Position numbers and translations under genes: made by a program
Origin: Dasypus novemcinctus
Taxonomy: Eukaryota; Chordata; Mammalia; Cingulata; Dasypodidae
Direction of reading: 5' to 3'
Length of the DNA stretch: 64,000 bases
NCBI RefSeq assembly: GCF_030445035.2
Contig: NC_080699.1
Coordinates: 10,912,001 to 10,976,000 of the forward strand
In this document: one piece after another, positions 12,505 to 25,000 of the stretch
Position numbering within the stretch: position 1 is the stretch's first letter
Layout: every line of letters starts with the position of its first letter
Notes under the pieces: model-generated
What the model was told of the DNA's origin: nothing
Database searches by the model: none
Seen by the model: the letters and a program-made list of their open reading frames with translations, nothing else

Positions 12505-13699
12505 TTTTATTTTTTATTGACTTTGTAATAATATTACATTAAAAATATATATGTGAGGTCCCATTCAACCCCACCCCCCCACCCCCCCTCTCCCCCCCCC
12601 CAACAACACTCGTTCCCATCATCATGACACATCCATTGGATTTGGTAAGTACATCTTTGGGCACCTCTGCACCTCATATACATTGGTTCACATCATGGCC
12701 CATACTCTCCTCTATTCCATCATGTAGGCCCTGTGAGGATTTACAATGTCCGGTGATTACCTCTGAAGCACCATCCAGGGCAGCTCCATGTCCCGAAGAC
12801 GCCTCCACCTCTCATCTCTTCCTGCCTTTCCCCATACCCTTTGTCCATTATGTCCACTTTTCCCAATCCAATGCCACCTCTTCTATGTGGACACTGGATT
12901 GGTTGTGTCCATTGCACCTTTATGTCAAGAGGAGGCTCAGATTCCACCTGGATGCTGGATGCAATCCTCCCATTTTCAGTTGTAATCACTCTAGGCTCCA
13001 TGGTGTGGTGGTTGTCCTTCTTCACCTCCATCTTAGCTGAGTGTGGTAAGTCCAATAAATCAGATTGTAGGTGCTGGAGTCTGTTGAGGCTCAGGATCTG
13101 GCTATCACATTGTCAGTCCAGAGATTCAAATCCCCTAAATATATCTTAAACCCCAACATTAACTGCACCTCCAGCACATTAGCATGAAAGTCTTATGAAG
13201 GGAGATCCCATCTGAGTCCAGATTCATCACACATAAACACCATTTCCAAAGAGGGGCCATCTGCCCTGGTAGTTAACCCCATCGGCCATGACCATAACTC
13301 CCATGGGTCTCTTTAGCCCTCAAAGGAACCAATATCTGGGGGTTGTATCTGCTTTATCTGTCTCTCTGACTCTGCTCAGTTGTGCATGAGGGCAAACCTT
13401 CTGCCAGCCTCCAGACTCTTTTTTAGAAACTCGTAGCCATATAAACTTTCCATGTGTGCAGTGCCACTCCTGGGCAGGCTGAACTTTCTTTTGTACTGGG
13501 TCGCTCTCCTTATGGGACACGCTCCCCATGTGTGGGGATCCCTTATGTGGGGGACACCCCTGCGTGGCAGGGCACTCCTTGCATGCATCAGCACTGCATG
13601 TGAGCCAGCTCCACATGGGTCAAGGAGGCCCTGGGTTTGAACCATGGACCTCCCATATGATAGGTGGACAGTCTATCCGCTGAGCCAAGTCTGCTTCCC
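12327..13699 (-). mobile_element. DAS SINE, antisense, split by an L1 tail
   Basis: SINE parts are 12327-12466 (3' half) and about 13449-13699 (tRNA head half). The target-site duplication TACATTTC/TACATTCC flanks the whole. The missing middle is about 30 bp, lost where the L1 entered. Confidence 0.85.
12467..13448 (-). mobile_element. L1 3' UTR, antisense, inserted in the SINE
   Basis: It starts with a 30-nt T-run (poly-A tail) and continues into a C-rich tract (12571-12601), then the long xenarthran-type L1 3' UTR, parts of which recur in diverged form at 56.8-58.2 kb. It holds no ORF2. It must be younger than the SINE that contains it. Confidence 0.7.
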
Positions 13700-13841
13700 T
13701 ACATTCCTTTTTGAGATACAGCTTTTGACCTGATACTGGGCCTTTGTAGTGATTGGTCACCTAGTTACTATAAGACCTGAGTTGCCCATCATAAATTGGG
13801 TGCTAGATAACTCATCAAACCATAAATTTAGGCATCCGCAG

Positions 13842-14516
13842 TGTATCAGCCAGTGTATTGGCTTCAGCCAAAGGAGTATGAAGCAAAATACCAAAAATCT
13901 TTTGGCTTTTATAAAGGATATTTCTTTGGGGCAAAAGAGTACAATTATAAGGCCCTAAAGAGTCCAACTCAGGGTACCATAAGAGGTACTTTCTCACCAA
14001 AGTAAGCTGCCATGTGATGAAGCAAGATGGTAGGTAATCTCTGCCTGGTCTCTCCTTCCTTCTTTCATCCTCTAAAGGCTCCATGGTCCCAGCTTCTTCT
14101 GATCTCAGCACTAGGCTGGCATAGACTCATCACTTTCCAAGCCTTCACAGCTGCTCAGCTGCTCTGTTTGCTTCAGCAGCAAACTATCAGGTGAATGGCT
14201 TGTTTCTTTTTGGGGGCTTTAGCTGTTTGAAACTTCTTCTTTCTGATGCATGGTAAGACAAACATGACCAAGTTCTTTCCTCATTCACATGTCTTCTTGA
14301 ATGAGTGTCCATTTATATAGGCCCACCAAAGGGGCAGGGACTCAACCAGAGCCATTTCCTACTGATGTTGTCAAATCAAAATCTAAATTGATTTAACCAA
14401 GAAAACATAAAACCTTTGAATTTAATACAAACAAAAGGTATCACACCTAGAAGAACAGACCAGTTTACAGACATCATTTTCTTTCTTTTTTGGAATTCAT
14501 AAATAATCTCAAACTG
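13842..14516. mobile_element. Unclassified 675-bp insert in the ERVL, LTR-like
   Basis: It begins TGTATCAGCCAGTGTATTGG and ends CATAAATAATCTCAAACTG. The hexamer CCGCAG stands on both sides (13836-13841 and 14517-14522), as expected of a target duplication. It contains no coding sequence. The length and a TG start suggest a solo LTR, but the end is not the usual CA, so the class stays open. Confidence 0.5.
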
Positions 14517-14751
14517 CCGCAGGCCACATTACATCATAGTATCTAAGTCACAGGATATCAAGAAGAAGAATGAACATCACCTAAAGGCTGCAAACTCTTC
14601 TGAAGAAAGGATCAAATGGTGTGTTTTCAGGCGTACACATGATAGTTGTGTCATGTTAAGTAGAAGTATGACTTTGCTATTATCTTTATTTGGAGATTAA
14701 GTATGGTTTAAGGAGATGTATATAGGTGCCAAGTAGACAAGGAGTGAACAG

Positions 14752-15201
14752 TGATGATTAAAATTATGTGTCACTTTGGTTAGAATGTGGTGTGTAGGTG
14801 CTTTTTCAAACACTGGCCTACATGGTTCTGTGGAGATATTTCATCAATGGGATTACCAGCCTCAATAAGGTGACCTTAAATAACTGAGATTATTCTGTAT
14901 AATGTGAGTGGGCCTGATCCAATCATTTGGAAGTTTCAACAGCAAGAACTGAGGGTTCTATAAATCATAGGAAATTCTGTTTCAAGACGATACTTTTCCT
15001 ACTCCTTGCTAAATATCCAGCTGCCAGCGTCCCTAAGATATCAAAACCCAGGACTTCAACATCATTCTTACTAGAATTTCCAGCCTATTGGCCCACCCTA
15101 CAGAATTCTGACTTCCCAGCTCCCACAACTGCATGACTCAATTCCTTAAATAAAATCTAAATATATATATATTTCTTCTTTCTGCTCCTCAGACTAAATG
15201 A
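14752..15201 (+). repeat. ERVL 3' LTR (MLT2-type), fossil
   Basis: It starts TGATGATTAAAATTATGTGT, preceded by the ERVL 3' internal stretch GGTGCCAAGTAGACAAGGAG. It follows the same order as the 5' LTR through CTGATCCAATCATTTGGAAG to CCTTAAATAAAATCTAAATA. Confidence 0.75.
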
Positions 15202-16540
15202 GTTCAATTGTCTTATCATCAACTTCACTGATTCTTCCTCCAGCCCACTCCAATCTGCTGTGACCCCTTCTAGGGAATTTTTAATTTCTGTTACTTTTGT
15301 CTTCATCTGTCTGGTCCCTTTTCATAATTTTCATCTCTCTGTTGTTATTCTGTCTGTGTTCTATCATTTTCCTGATTTCCTTTAATTTTTTGCCCATTTT
15401 TCCTTTATCTCTTTGAGAATATTTAGGATCCATTTTTAAAACTCTTTGTCTAGTCTGCCCCAGGCCTGTTCCTCCCCACAGATGATTTCCAATGCTTTAA
15501 TCCTCTCCTTTGTCTGGGCCCTTATTTCCCTGTTTCTTTGCATGTTTTGTAACCTTTTGTAGAATCCTGAACATTTTGATATTTTAAAGTGTTATCACTG
15601 AAAATTATACTCTGGTATCTGTTCCTTGAACTTATACCCAGCCTTGGTTATGACCACGTTTTCACTGAATGCCAGGAAAGGAAGGGAGAGTGAGAGAGAG
15701 AGAGAGACAGAGAGAGAGGGAGGGAGGGAGGGAGGGAGGGAGGGAGGGAGGGGAAGAAGAAGGAGGAGGAGGAGGAGGAGGGAGGGAGGGAGGGAGGGAA
15801 GGGGGAGGGAGGGAGATGAGGGAAGGGAGGGAGGGAGACATTTCCCAGTCTTTGCAGATGACCTCTGCAAGGGCTCTCCTTCAGGGTTTTATCTATACAA
15901 TGGGTCGTAAGATAACAGCTCCAGGACTAAGCATATGGGCCTCCCAGATGCTTTCTGAGTAAGCCTGGGTCTTTTGTGTGTGGCCCTGGGAATTCCCCCA
16001 TTTACATTGTTATAAATGTCCCCTCTGAACTAGGAAACAGTTTCCTCATGGTCCTGGGCACTGCACTGTGTGTTCTGCGGCCAGCAATCTCTTGCCCCAG
16101 GCAGCTCGACTGGACTACTCTCCCACAGATTTTATAGGAGAGCTCCCTGAGCTGCCTTCTACATACAAGGCAAGTTCTGGGATGGGGAGTCCCTTGGGCC
16201 ACCACCAGACAAATTGGACCAGACATATATGCTTCCAGCATGTACACCGGCGCAACTCTGCTGCCTCTAGAACCAGGAGGAGGCATCCAACTGAGAGCAT
16301 GGCTGACTCTGTACTGAGCCAAGAGAGGATAAAGGAGGGTCCAGAGAAACACCACAAGATCCTACCACCTTTAAGTAGCCTTTCTTAAAATTTGGTGCTT
16401 GCCTGTTACTGCAGTTATTTAACTGTTTTCTGGAACTTTGAGAAATACTTTTCTGCCAGTTCTTGCTCATTGTTCAAAGCTTCTTAGAAGGGATAGAGAC
16501 TATAAACTTCTCACTCTACTATCTTGATCAGGATGGGCCT
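15202..16540. other. Unclassified repeat-like DNA, possibly old antisense L1 5' region
   Basis: The T/C-rich strand and the ending CTCACTCTACTATCTTGATC resemble the antisense of an old L1 5' region, but this is only an impression. A purine microsatellite interrupts it. No gene is supported. Confidence 0.3.
15678..15839. repeat. Polypurine microsatellite (GA)n (GGGA)n (GGA)n
   Basis: About 160 bp of almost pure G/A on the plus strand with GAGA, GGGA, GGA and again GGGA blocks. It has high G-quadruplex and triplex potential. Long open frames over it on both strands are artefacts of the repeat. Confidence 0.95.
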
Positions 16541-17364
16541 CCTCATTCTGTGTTTGTGTAGCAGACATCTTTTTACACAGTAGCTCAGAGGAACATTTTG
16601 TCAAAATTTCCTAACACTGTTCACTTTTTCTGAAATTTAAAATTTTCTCTCTTCCATTGCTGATATTCCCCATCCTCTTTACAGCTCTTTGTCTCATTAC
16701 ATGTTTATTGTTTATACAAATAGAGTATGATAACACCATCTTGCATCAAAAGTCCAATTTACTTTAGGTAATATCCAAACACTTGCTAAAGAATAAAATG
16801 TTCCTGAAGTATGGAAATGTGCAGAAATCTGGAAAGAAAATAATCAACCAGGAAATGAATTAACTTACAGTAAGAAGAAAGAGATGCATGAGAATAAATT
16901 GCTAAAATCATAATAGTTTACTGAAGAAAAATTAGCTCAACTTATGATATAGGTTAAGTAAGAAATTAAAAAACCTATTCTGGACTATCCCAGACTCAGA
17001 ATTTGATAAGTATGCAAATGAAGAGCTGATGGATTTAGAATTCTTGTCTCTGAATGAGCTCCATCTGCTTCTTCCCTGGGATGGAGCTATGGCTGTTTTT
17101 CTTTCCTGGGTAAAGTACAGATACTGTATGAGGCATAAAGCTGGAAAGTTCAGGTAGCTACTTCTACTTCATTTCCAGTCAACCACCACTTTCCCTGAAA
17201 TTCCATTCTTGATTAGAGAGCGCAAAATACAGTTGATTTCTTTTCATTGTTTTTATTGAAATATAAAAATTTAAATAAGCATGCTATATCAGCAAAGGTT
17301 CTTCTTGAAGTTGGTAAGAATGACTGGTCTGCCTGTGATTTCCTGCAGAAGAGAGAGAACAGAA
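16541..17364. other. Intergenic, nothing recognised
   Basis: No supported gene, RNA or repeat. Confidence 0.4.
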
Positions 17365-18095
17365 GGTTGAGATGTGCTTTGCAGCTTTAACGCACCCCTT
17401 CTTCATGATCCTCTTCCATTCTCCCCCATGTGCTTTTGCCACTTCCCTGGTCTTCCTACTTCCACCTGTGACTCCTAAAGTCTATACACCACATTGCACT
17501 CAGGGTGAGCTTTGTAAAACCTAGGTTAGATTATGTCACTTCTTTGTTCAAAGCACTCCAGTGATTTCCCATCTCACTGAGAACACACATTTCAGAAGAT
17601 CTATCATGTGATCACCAAGGTCCTTGTGATCCGACTTCTCCTCACCTCCCTGAGTTTGTCTCTTGCTGTGCTCCCCATTCTCATTCTCCTCCTCCAGTTG
17701 CAGTTTTCTTCCTGTTCTCTAAACATGGCAAGAATATTTCGGCCTCAGAACATTAGTAATTGCTGTGCCTGTGCTGGAATACTTTTCCTGCAAAGAGCCA
17801 CAAGTTTCACTCTCTCACTTTTCCGAAGTCTTTGTTCTACTTTTGCCATTTCAAAGATACCTTTCCTGAATAATCTAAAGCAGTGCTTTGTGTTCCTTTA
17901 TCCTTCATTTCTCTACTTAGCTCTTCCCACTCTCTAACATATTTCCTTGTTTAGGTAATGTCTGTTTCCATTCACTAGTGTACAAGCTTTCTGAGAGCAG
18001 ACTCCATTTGCTTTGTTCAGTAGTATATTCTGTGTCTAGAACAAATAATGGCACATAATAGGTGCTTAACAAAGTATTAGAAAATTAAATAATTC
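17365..18095 (+). mobile_element. L2 LINE 3' end
   Basis: The run from CTCCAGTGATTTCCCATCTC to ATGGCACATAATAGGTGCTT and TTAACAAAGTATTAG follows the 3' end of L2. Old and inactive; it lies downstream of CASP4. Confidence 0.6.
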
Positions 18096-18901
18096 AATAC
18101 CCAAATGTGTTCCTATTAGACTAATTAGGCACCAAAATCTGTTCTGCTGAATTGTCTTTCCAGTTGTGCAACCGGATGTCAAAAACCAGGGCAAAGAAAT
18201 GATGTGGGTAAATATTTGCAATACTGAGATGAACTTTACTATAAAATATACTTTATATTTTTGAGAGTGAGATTACTAGTATGCTTTATATGTGATATAA
18301 AACTATTATGAATAAAAAAATAGCTGTTGATTCTAAACTCAATATACTAATACCAAAATATTTTGACAAAAAAATTGTTTACATGTTACTATGGGTGTTT
18401 GCAGGAATTCCTGAGGAGTAATTAATGGAATGAGAGCAGGCTCTGAGTGGTCTGTGAGCTACACTGTGGGAACAGGCTGAGAAACAGAGCCTGCCCCAAC
18501 ACAAACTTCACAGTCCAGAGTATGATGTCTGGTCATGTTGATTTGATATCTGTGCACTGAGAGGGTCGTAGTTCTGATTGATCCATAGTCAGCTTTTCTG
18601 TGTTTTCAGGATCTGATGAGAATATAAGTAATAATGGAAGTACAAGTCCATTTCTATTTTAATGATTTCTGCTCTGTGTCCTCTATTGTTCAACCCTGCC
18701 TGCCTGCTTTAGACTTGCTTACCTCCTTGATTCATTGATTGGTTGTGGAGATGGGAGCAGGGGAATCAGATGGCACTTAAATATAACTTTTTTAAAAAAG
18801 CAAATAATCCTCAAGCTATATAAAAAAACAAACACTAAATTGACCATCCAAGCCAACAGGTATCACTGGTCATTGGATCTTGTCATCATATTATATTCCT
18901 A

Positions 18902-18907
18902 TTTATT
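18902..18907 (-). terminator. CASP4: CASP4 polyadenylation signal AATAAA
   Basis: A canonical AATAAA on the minus strand 33 nt after the CASP4 stop codon. It implies a very short 3' UTR of about 50-60 nt. No better signal was noticed close by. Confidence 0.6.
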
Positions 18908-18940
18908 TCACCAGTCGAGAGTTGATGATACTTACAGTTT

Positions 18941-19039
18941 TTAATTGCCAGGAAAGAGGTAGAAATATCTACTCATGGACTGCCGTTCGATGGTAGGCAT
19001 CTGGACTTTAACACCTGGGTTTTCAAATGAATTCTGCAC
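18941..19039 (-). CDS. CASP4: CASP4 exon 8, C-terminus and stop
   Basis: 99 nt including the TAA stop; acceptor ttttag. It encodes [20 protein letters not shown], then [12 protein letters not shown]. The QMPTIER and YLFPG signatures close the p10 subunit in caspase-4. A good poly-A signal follows 33 nt after the stop. Confidence 0.95.
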   Translation of the reverse strand: MQNSFENPGVKVQMPTIERQSMSRYFYLFPGN

Positions 19040-22000
19040 CTAAAAACAAGGAGAGGGTCTAGAGCAGACATATTGTGCACTGACAGAAAACATTCTGCAC
19101 CATGAGCCAGAAAGGGCTAGGAATGGAGGGTGATCCTTTGGTTGATGCAACCATGTCCATGGACATTCTAACGCCCTGCATGGCCCCTCTGTCTCTGAGC
19201 AAAGACATCCCATGCCAGACTGTCATCTTTACCTCAGATTAAATGCCCCATGACAGGATCCAAGGACTTTCAACCTTGCTTTCCTTACTTTCTGATTTTG
19301 ATCTGTAGATTCTGATGACCAATTATTCCTTGGTCATAAGAACTGAACTTGGAGACCTCCTACTATCCATCCCACCAAGGCTGACATCTCTATCTTCTGG
19401 GACTCAAGTCCCAGGATTTCTTCATTTCTTCCTTTAAATCCTGAGACTACACAGCCTTCACCTCCTCCCTCACCCCCATGCCACCAGGTGAAACTCTGAA
19501 ATACTCCGCTATAGGCTGAACAGTGAGACCCTGCTTGCCTCAAAGCCACTATTTCTAGTCTTTTCTCAGGAATTCATTGAAAGTAAAATGTCTAATTCTT
19601 TTTGATGCAGGATGACTTCCAGCTTCCTACTTACAGGAACCCTGACTGTTCTGATGGGATCTTCTCCAACCCCACAGGAGTAATAATGCTCTCTACAGAC
19701 TTGAACTTAAAAGTAACCACACTTTCCTGTGTGCTTAATACCAATCGCATTCTCTTTAAAAGAAAGAGAGCAGCGGATATCTAGTCACTCATTCATGCGT
19801 TTATTTATTTAGTGAATGTTAACTGAATGTCTGCTACATTGAGGTGTTTGAGGAAACCCCTGCCTACATGAAGTTTGCATTCTAGCAAGTAAATCTATGT
19901 CAAACAAACAAACAACAACAACAACAAAAAGCACACACAACAAATAATAGCATTTATAGTAAGTGAGTGTTGTTAAGAGCTACAGAGAAAAGTAAATCAG
20001 GATGGAAGGGAAGTAAGGGATGCCCCGTGTTGAGGAGGAACATTGAGTCTTCCCTTCTGGACCACTCTGTTGTCTGTCACTTGTCCTAGGTCTTTTTCTT
20101 TAAGGATCCCATCAGGATGTGTAATCACACATTTGTTTGTTGACCTGCTTGTTTGGTGTCATTGTCCCTCACAAGAGCGTAAGCTCCAGGTAGTGTATGT
20201 CACTTCTTTCTTGTTTATACCTATATCACCAGGAGAAAGACTGCTACCTAGTAGGTCATTCAATACATATTTATTTAATACCTTAAGCAATTAAAAATTG
20301 CTCCAAAATGCTCTTTTTCTTTTCTGAATTTTAAGAATTTATTGACCACAACATGCAAGTTTATGTTTTGTATTATTTTGTTCCATTTTATCTCCAGCTG
20401 TGGTATGTTGATGTCTTATTATTCTAACCCTTATTTGAAACACCCAGATGATAGAAAGCAGATACCACTCTACTTTTGTTTGCCTGACAAAGTCTGGCAT
20501 TGTCACTTGAAAGGTGAAAAAGAATAAATTCTTCCTGAATGAATAAATGAAATTAATAGAAAAGGCAAGAGAAGCTTACCTTCCGAAATATTTCCTCTAG
20601 GTGAAAGCACCAGGAATATTTCTGGAAGCATGTGATGAGTTGTCTGATGAAGAAAGAACCCTTTGTTCTGTCTCTCCAGGATATGTTATCTATGAAGATA
20701 GAGGGTGGTGAGCTTTGGGCTGGGTCTTCTTTTCCTTTTTTTGTTTTTTTCTTTCAGAATAACTTAGGAATTCTCTTGACAGGTTTGGGGGAAGTATTTA
20801 TAACCCTACACTAACTCACTTTCTCAGACAGACAGAGATCAAAATAGCTGACAGAGGCTGAAGACAGGAGGAGCCTGTCAGTTGCGGGAGATGGCGTTGC
20901 AGTTCTTGGGCCTGATTTTCTTCTCTGTGCCTTACATTAATTCACGTGGCTTCCAAAAGAGGCTTGAGAGAAAACTGGAGTTATCCCACTTTACAGAGGA
21001 AAGAGGAAAGAGCAAAGCTCAGGAGGATTCAATAACTTTCCCATGTTTACAGTGAGTAAGTGACAAAAAACAATGGCTGGCTGCCTGGGCCCCAGGTTGT
21101 TCATAAATTAAACCGTGCTGTCTTTTACATATGATAGTACAAAACAGACACATAGAGCCACATGAGAAGCTCGGTCCTCACAGCATAGAAGGAGGAAATG
21201 TAGCATGTATTGACAGCAGTCAAAATTTCTCTCAGACCATTCCTACATGCAAACTAGCTTGATGTTCTAGAGTCATTCTGAAGTGGCCTCAGGCCCACAA
21301 AACTCCGTCATGGGAAGACACGTACGTGGGGTAGAGGAGCAGAAGGCGATGAAGTCCTTCTCCACGTGGGTCCTGTAAACAGCATCTTCCTCGAGGTTTT
21401 CAGGTGAAGTGCTGTCTGCCGAGGCCACCGGGGAGTAGCTGACCCACCCGTGTTTCACTGTGGAGACATCAACTTTCTGTACATTGTTGTGCTTCTCTCA
21501 GTATCATTTTCTGATACTGTTCAGCAATTGTCCACCTCATTCTTTTCTAATGTTTATTCTAACTAGTTTCCCATGAGCACACACGCACAACCCCCTCCCC
21601 CCTGACATCACTGCCTTCTCTCCAGTGTTGAATGTCAACAAAGTGAGCGTATTACAAAACTGGAAAAATTCTTTCGCCAAGAAGTGTAAAGGGCTTACAA
21701 CCTTATCTGCATAGTTTCTTACATATTTGCTGCACTGTTACAGGTTTATAAATAAAGTATTACTGCCTTTTTTTTTTTTCCAAAAATGGCTCTTATTAGT
21801 TGCAAATATTGCTCCTAATAGCCAGGAGAAACTTGGAAGAAAAAAAAATAAAAACAAAATTCTTACTGAATTTCCATTAACCTTTCTCACAACCTACTTA
21901 TTCCCCCTTCAATCATATATGAAAAACAAAGAGTTCTGTTGTTATATAATGGCCCCACTTTCAAATGAAATCTTCTCAAGCCAGAGAATGTCAAAATGTA

Positions 22001-25000
22001 AAGCACTTACAGGTAAAGGTGTCATTAAAATAACTCCTTTCCAAGGTTTGACTCTTTTTGTTTAACTTTGATTTAGGGGTCCAGGTGTTTTCCTTCACCC
22101 CTTACCATATATTAAGTTGTGTAGGAACTTCTCAGCTAACCAAATTCTCACCATGCCAGCCCCCTAGAAGGAGTTTCCTAATAATTTGATTTAGTTAATT
22201 TGCACTGATATTTTTTCTCTAGATACAAAACGCACTTCATAACCTTCTCCAAACACCTCCTTGACCTGTGGACTTCCCACCTCAAAACTCACCACCTCTG
22301 CAGGCCTGGATAATGATGACCTTGGGTTTGTCCTTCAGACTGGGGCAGTAGCGGTTATTGAAAATCTGGAAGATGGTGTCATAAGACAGCACGTCTGGAT
22401 TCTTGTCACTGTGCTTGGTCCCACAGATGGCTTCCAGGAGACCATGGGACATGAGCACCAAGAATGTGCTATCCGATGTCCTGTGCTCTGGGCGGGCAGC
22501 AAATTCCTTCAGCACACACTCCATGTCCTGCAAAGACCACAAAGGCTTATGTTAATAGGACAAGCATTAAAACTCATCAGACCTCCTGGATATCCCATGA
22601 GCATTATGAGAAATAGATGAGAAGTTCCTGGTACAGTGCCTTCACATTGTAGCTACTTGATGATGAGGCAGTGGGTTCCAACTTTCTGCTCCTGCTATCC
22701 TCATGACACGTTTTACATTTACTAATTGTCTCTGAAATCACCAATTCCTTTCCCTCTCTGTCTTTCCTCAGTATGGAACAAAAGCATGGCACCATAAATG
22801 CGTCAAACCACTTTCCTTCGGAGACCCTCACCCCTATGCTAGAAGAAAAGTCAAACCTCTAGCCCAGCTGCACTCCCTGCTTTTTACCATGCTCCCTTCT
22901 CCTCTCACCCCAAGTCAAATGGAGTCTCTCCTGGCTCAGATGTAGACTCGGTCCCAACCTTTCACTTGCAGTTATCCAGCTTGGAATACTCTGTACTCCC
23001 ATCTTTCCATAGCTGCCTCTTTGCTGGTAGTCAAGTTTCAGCCAATGTTCTCTCTTCAAAGAAGCCTTTCTTGACCACCTAATTAAACGACCCTCTACCA
23101 TCCAGCTTGCTCTTACGTTTTCTTTTCACTTTTCCTTTATTGTTTCATATTTTTTAGATTTTCTTTTTACTTAACACTCTCTGAAATTACCTGTTTGGTT
23201 TACAGTTTTATTAATTGTTCCCCCCCGCCCCCCTCCAAGAACCTCAAGTCAATCTGAGTTGGGAACTTCTTGTCACATTTATAGACCTACCCCAGTGCCA
23301 GGAATAGCTCTTGGTACAGTTGGAACTCAACATTTGATGAGCGCACACCTGCTAGATATTTATTATTCTAGCATTTCCCGCTTGAGGCTCAATCCTAGTC
23401 ACTCCACTCAGGAACTAACTAAGAACTGTGTGGGTATATATGACAATCTTTTTCTGCCCAGTTTCATGGACTCAAAGATATTTGGACTTCAAAAGAGACT
23501 CTGGATTTCAATTCCTGAATACTTTCATTTTATAAATGCACACAAGCACACTCACACCCAGGGCTTGAGGCTGTGCAAGCATTTCCCAGAAGTTTTAAAC
23601 CTGGCTTGTTCATAGGAAGATGCATATGGAATGTGTGTTTGTGAGCATGTGTGTATATTTACCCTGGCTGTGAGATTTTCTTCCACATCCACACTGAAGC
23701 CCAGGCCCTCGAGCAGCTCCTTCATCCCTGTGACGTCAAGGTCAGCCCCATTCCTTTCAGAGAGGTGGTCAAACATTGTATTGCATATGATGAGAGCCAG
23801 ACGAGTGCGGTCTTTCTTCTCCTTTATTGGATAGATCTGCAGGAAAAAGATATGCAGTGAGCTGGACTTCCCTGAGTCTTTTTTATTTCCACCAACTAAT
23901 GGATGTTGCTTTATTAAGAGCTCATACTGTTCTCACTCCCCGCACCTCTACCAGAAGACACTGCCTTCCTCTCCCTTTATAATGGATTGAGCTGACAAGA
24001 GAAAGAAGTGGGAATGAGAAGCAAAATACTTTTCAAGAACCTGGAGCAGGAATCAGGAAATATGTGGAGTAGTTACTCAGGGTTCTTGGGGAACTAGAAT
24101 AATTCCTTTCATCCCCTTCTCTCCTCTCTTCTCCACCTCATCAAATATTTCTTAGAATTCAAGGTTCAGAGCAAATTTCATAAAAACTAACTAGAGGTAT
24201 TCCCCATTGACTCTAGCCAAAAATGACTGCATCAAAGGTCTTTGGCCTTTGGTGGCATTAATATGCTGGCACTACTTTTAACACACCAACTTAAAAAGAT
24301 TTGCAGACTTAAATTATTTTTTAAAAGTTCATGTCTAGCATTCTTTTTAATGAGAATGCAAACAATTACTGGTCTGCTGTGGTATCTAATAAATATTTTG
24401 ATTCCATGACTACAGCTAAAGTTATCAAAAACCCCAAACTGTTATGAGAACAAATAAATAAACAGAACAGGTTATCTGCATTTTATCATTCCGTTGAAAG
24501 AGCATTGGAATCTGGGTGAGGTCATGGGGATCCCCCTTCTTCTCTCTTCAAGAACATTTGTGTTTAGATAAAGCAATCGTTTCTCTCCTTATTTCATGCA
24601 AAGAGCTCAGCACCTCTCCAGCTCTTTTTTCGCAAATTCTCAGGAATTCTTCACGAGGACAAAGCTTGAGGGTATCTGTGCCTTCTCCAGGTTCAGCTGG
24701 TCCAGGCTCAACTTCTGGAAGAACTGCAGGATATATGACATAACATAAATTGTTGCATCTGCCTCTGTGGCCCGATTATCACCTAACATGATTGATAGAG
24801 AAGGGAAATCCTGGGAAGAAGTCTTTTAGCAGGTAAGGATTATAGCTGTTCCTAACCTCTAGTGAGAAAAGGTGTTTTGTGACTAGGAAAGAAACCAGAA
24901 GTCCTTGGTGGAGAAAACTGATCCACCTAAAAATGTGGTAATAGGTTCTGATAATTCTGGTGAAAACATGTAGAGGATCTGGAATCAACTTTGACCAGGT

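Larger units (their letters stand above)
10484..13841 (+). mobile_element. ERVL internal region (pro/pol-derived), fossil
   Basis: Sequence following the primer-binding region resembles the ERVL protease and pol of class III elements. It includes a protease-like VDTGSKLTL motif near 11030 and RNase H/integrase-side pol sequence before and after the SINE at 12327-13699. It is broken at many points and clearly cannot encode a working product. A remnant continues from 14523 to the 3' LTR. Confidence 0.7.
6496..15201 (+). mobile_element. ERVL (class III) provirus fossil, both LTRs present, multiply interrupted
   Basis: A sense-oriented ERVL relic: 5' LTR 6496-10483 (split by Tigger1), internal part from 10484 to 14751 (split by a SINE with an L1 tail and by an unclassified insert), and 3' LTR 14752-15201. 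Both LTRs start TGATG and end near CTAA, as MLT2-type LTRs do. A leucine-type primer-binding region (TTTGGTACCAGAAGT) follows the 5' LTR. Pol-derived sequence of ERVL type is recognisable in the internal part. The copy is badly decayed, with many breaks, and much of the internal region is missing. It predates the Tigger1, an insertion shared widely among placental mammals, so an age near the placental radiation or older is inferred. Confidence 0.8.

Noticed and set aside
15595-15962. Open frames rich in Gly/Arg/Glu or Leu/Pro/Ser
   Set aside because: They are translations of the purine microsatellite.
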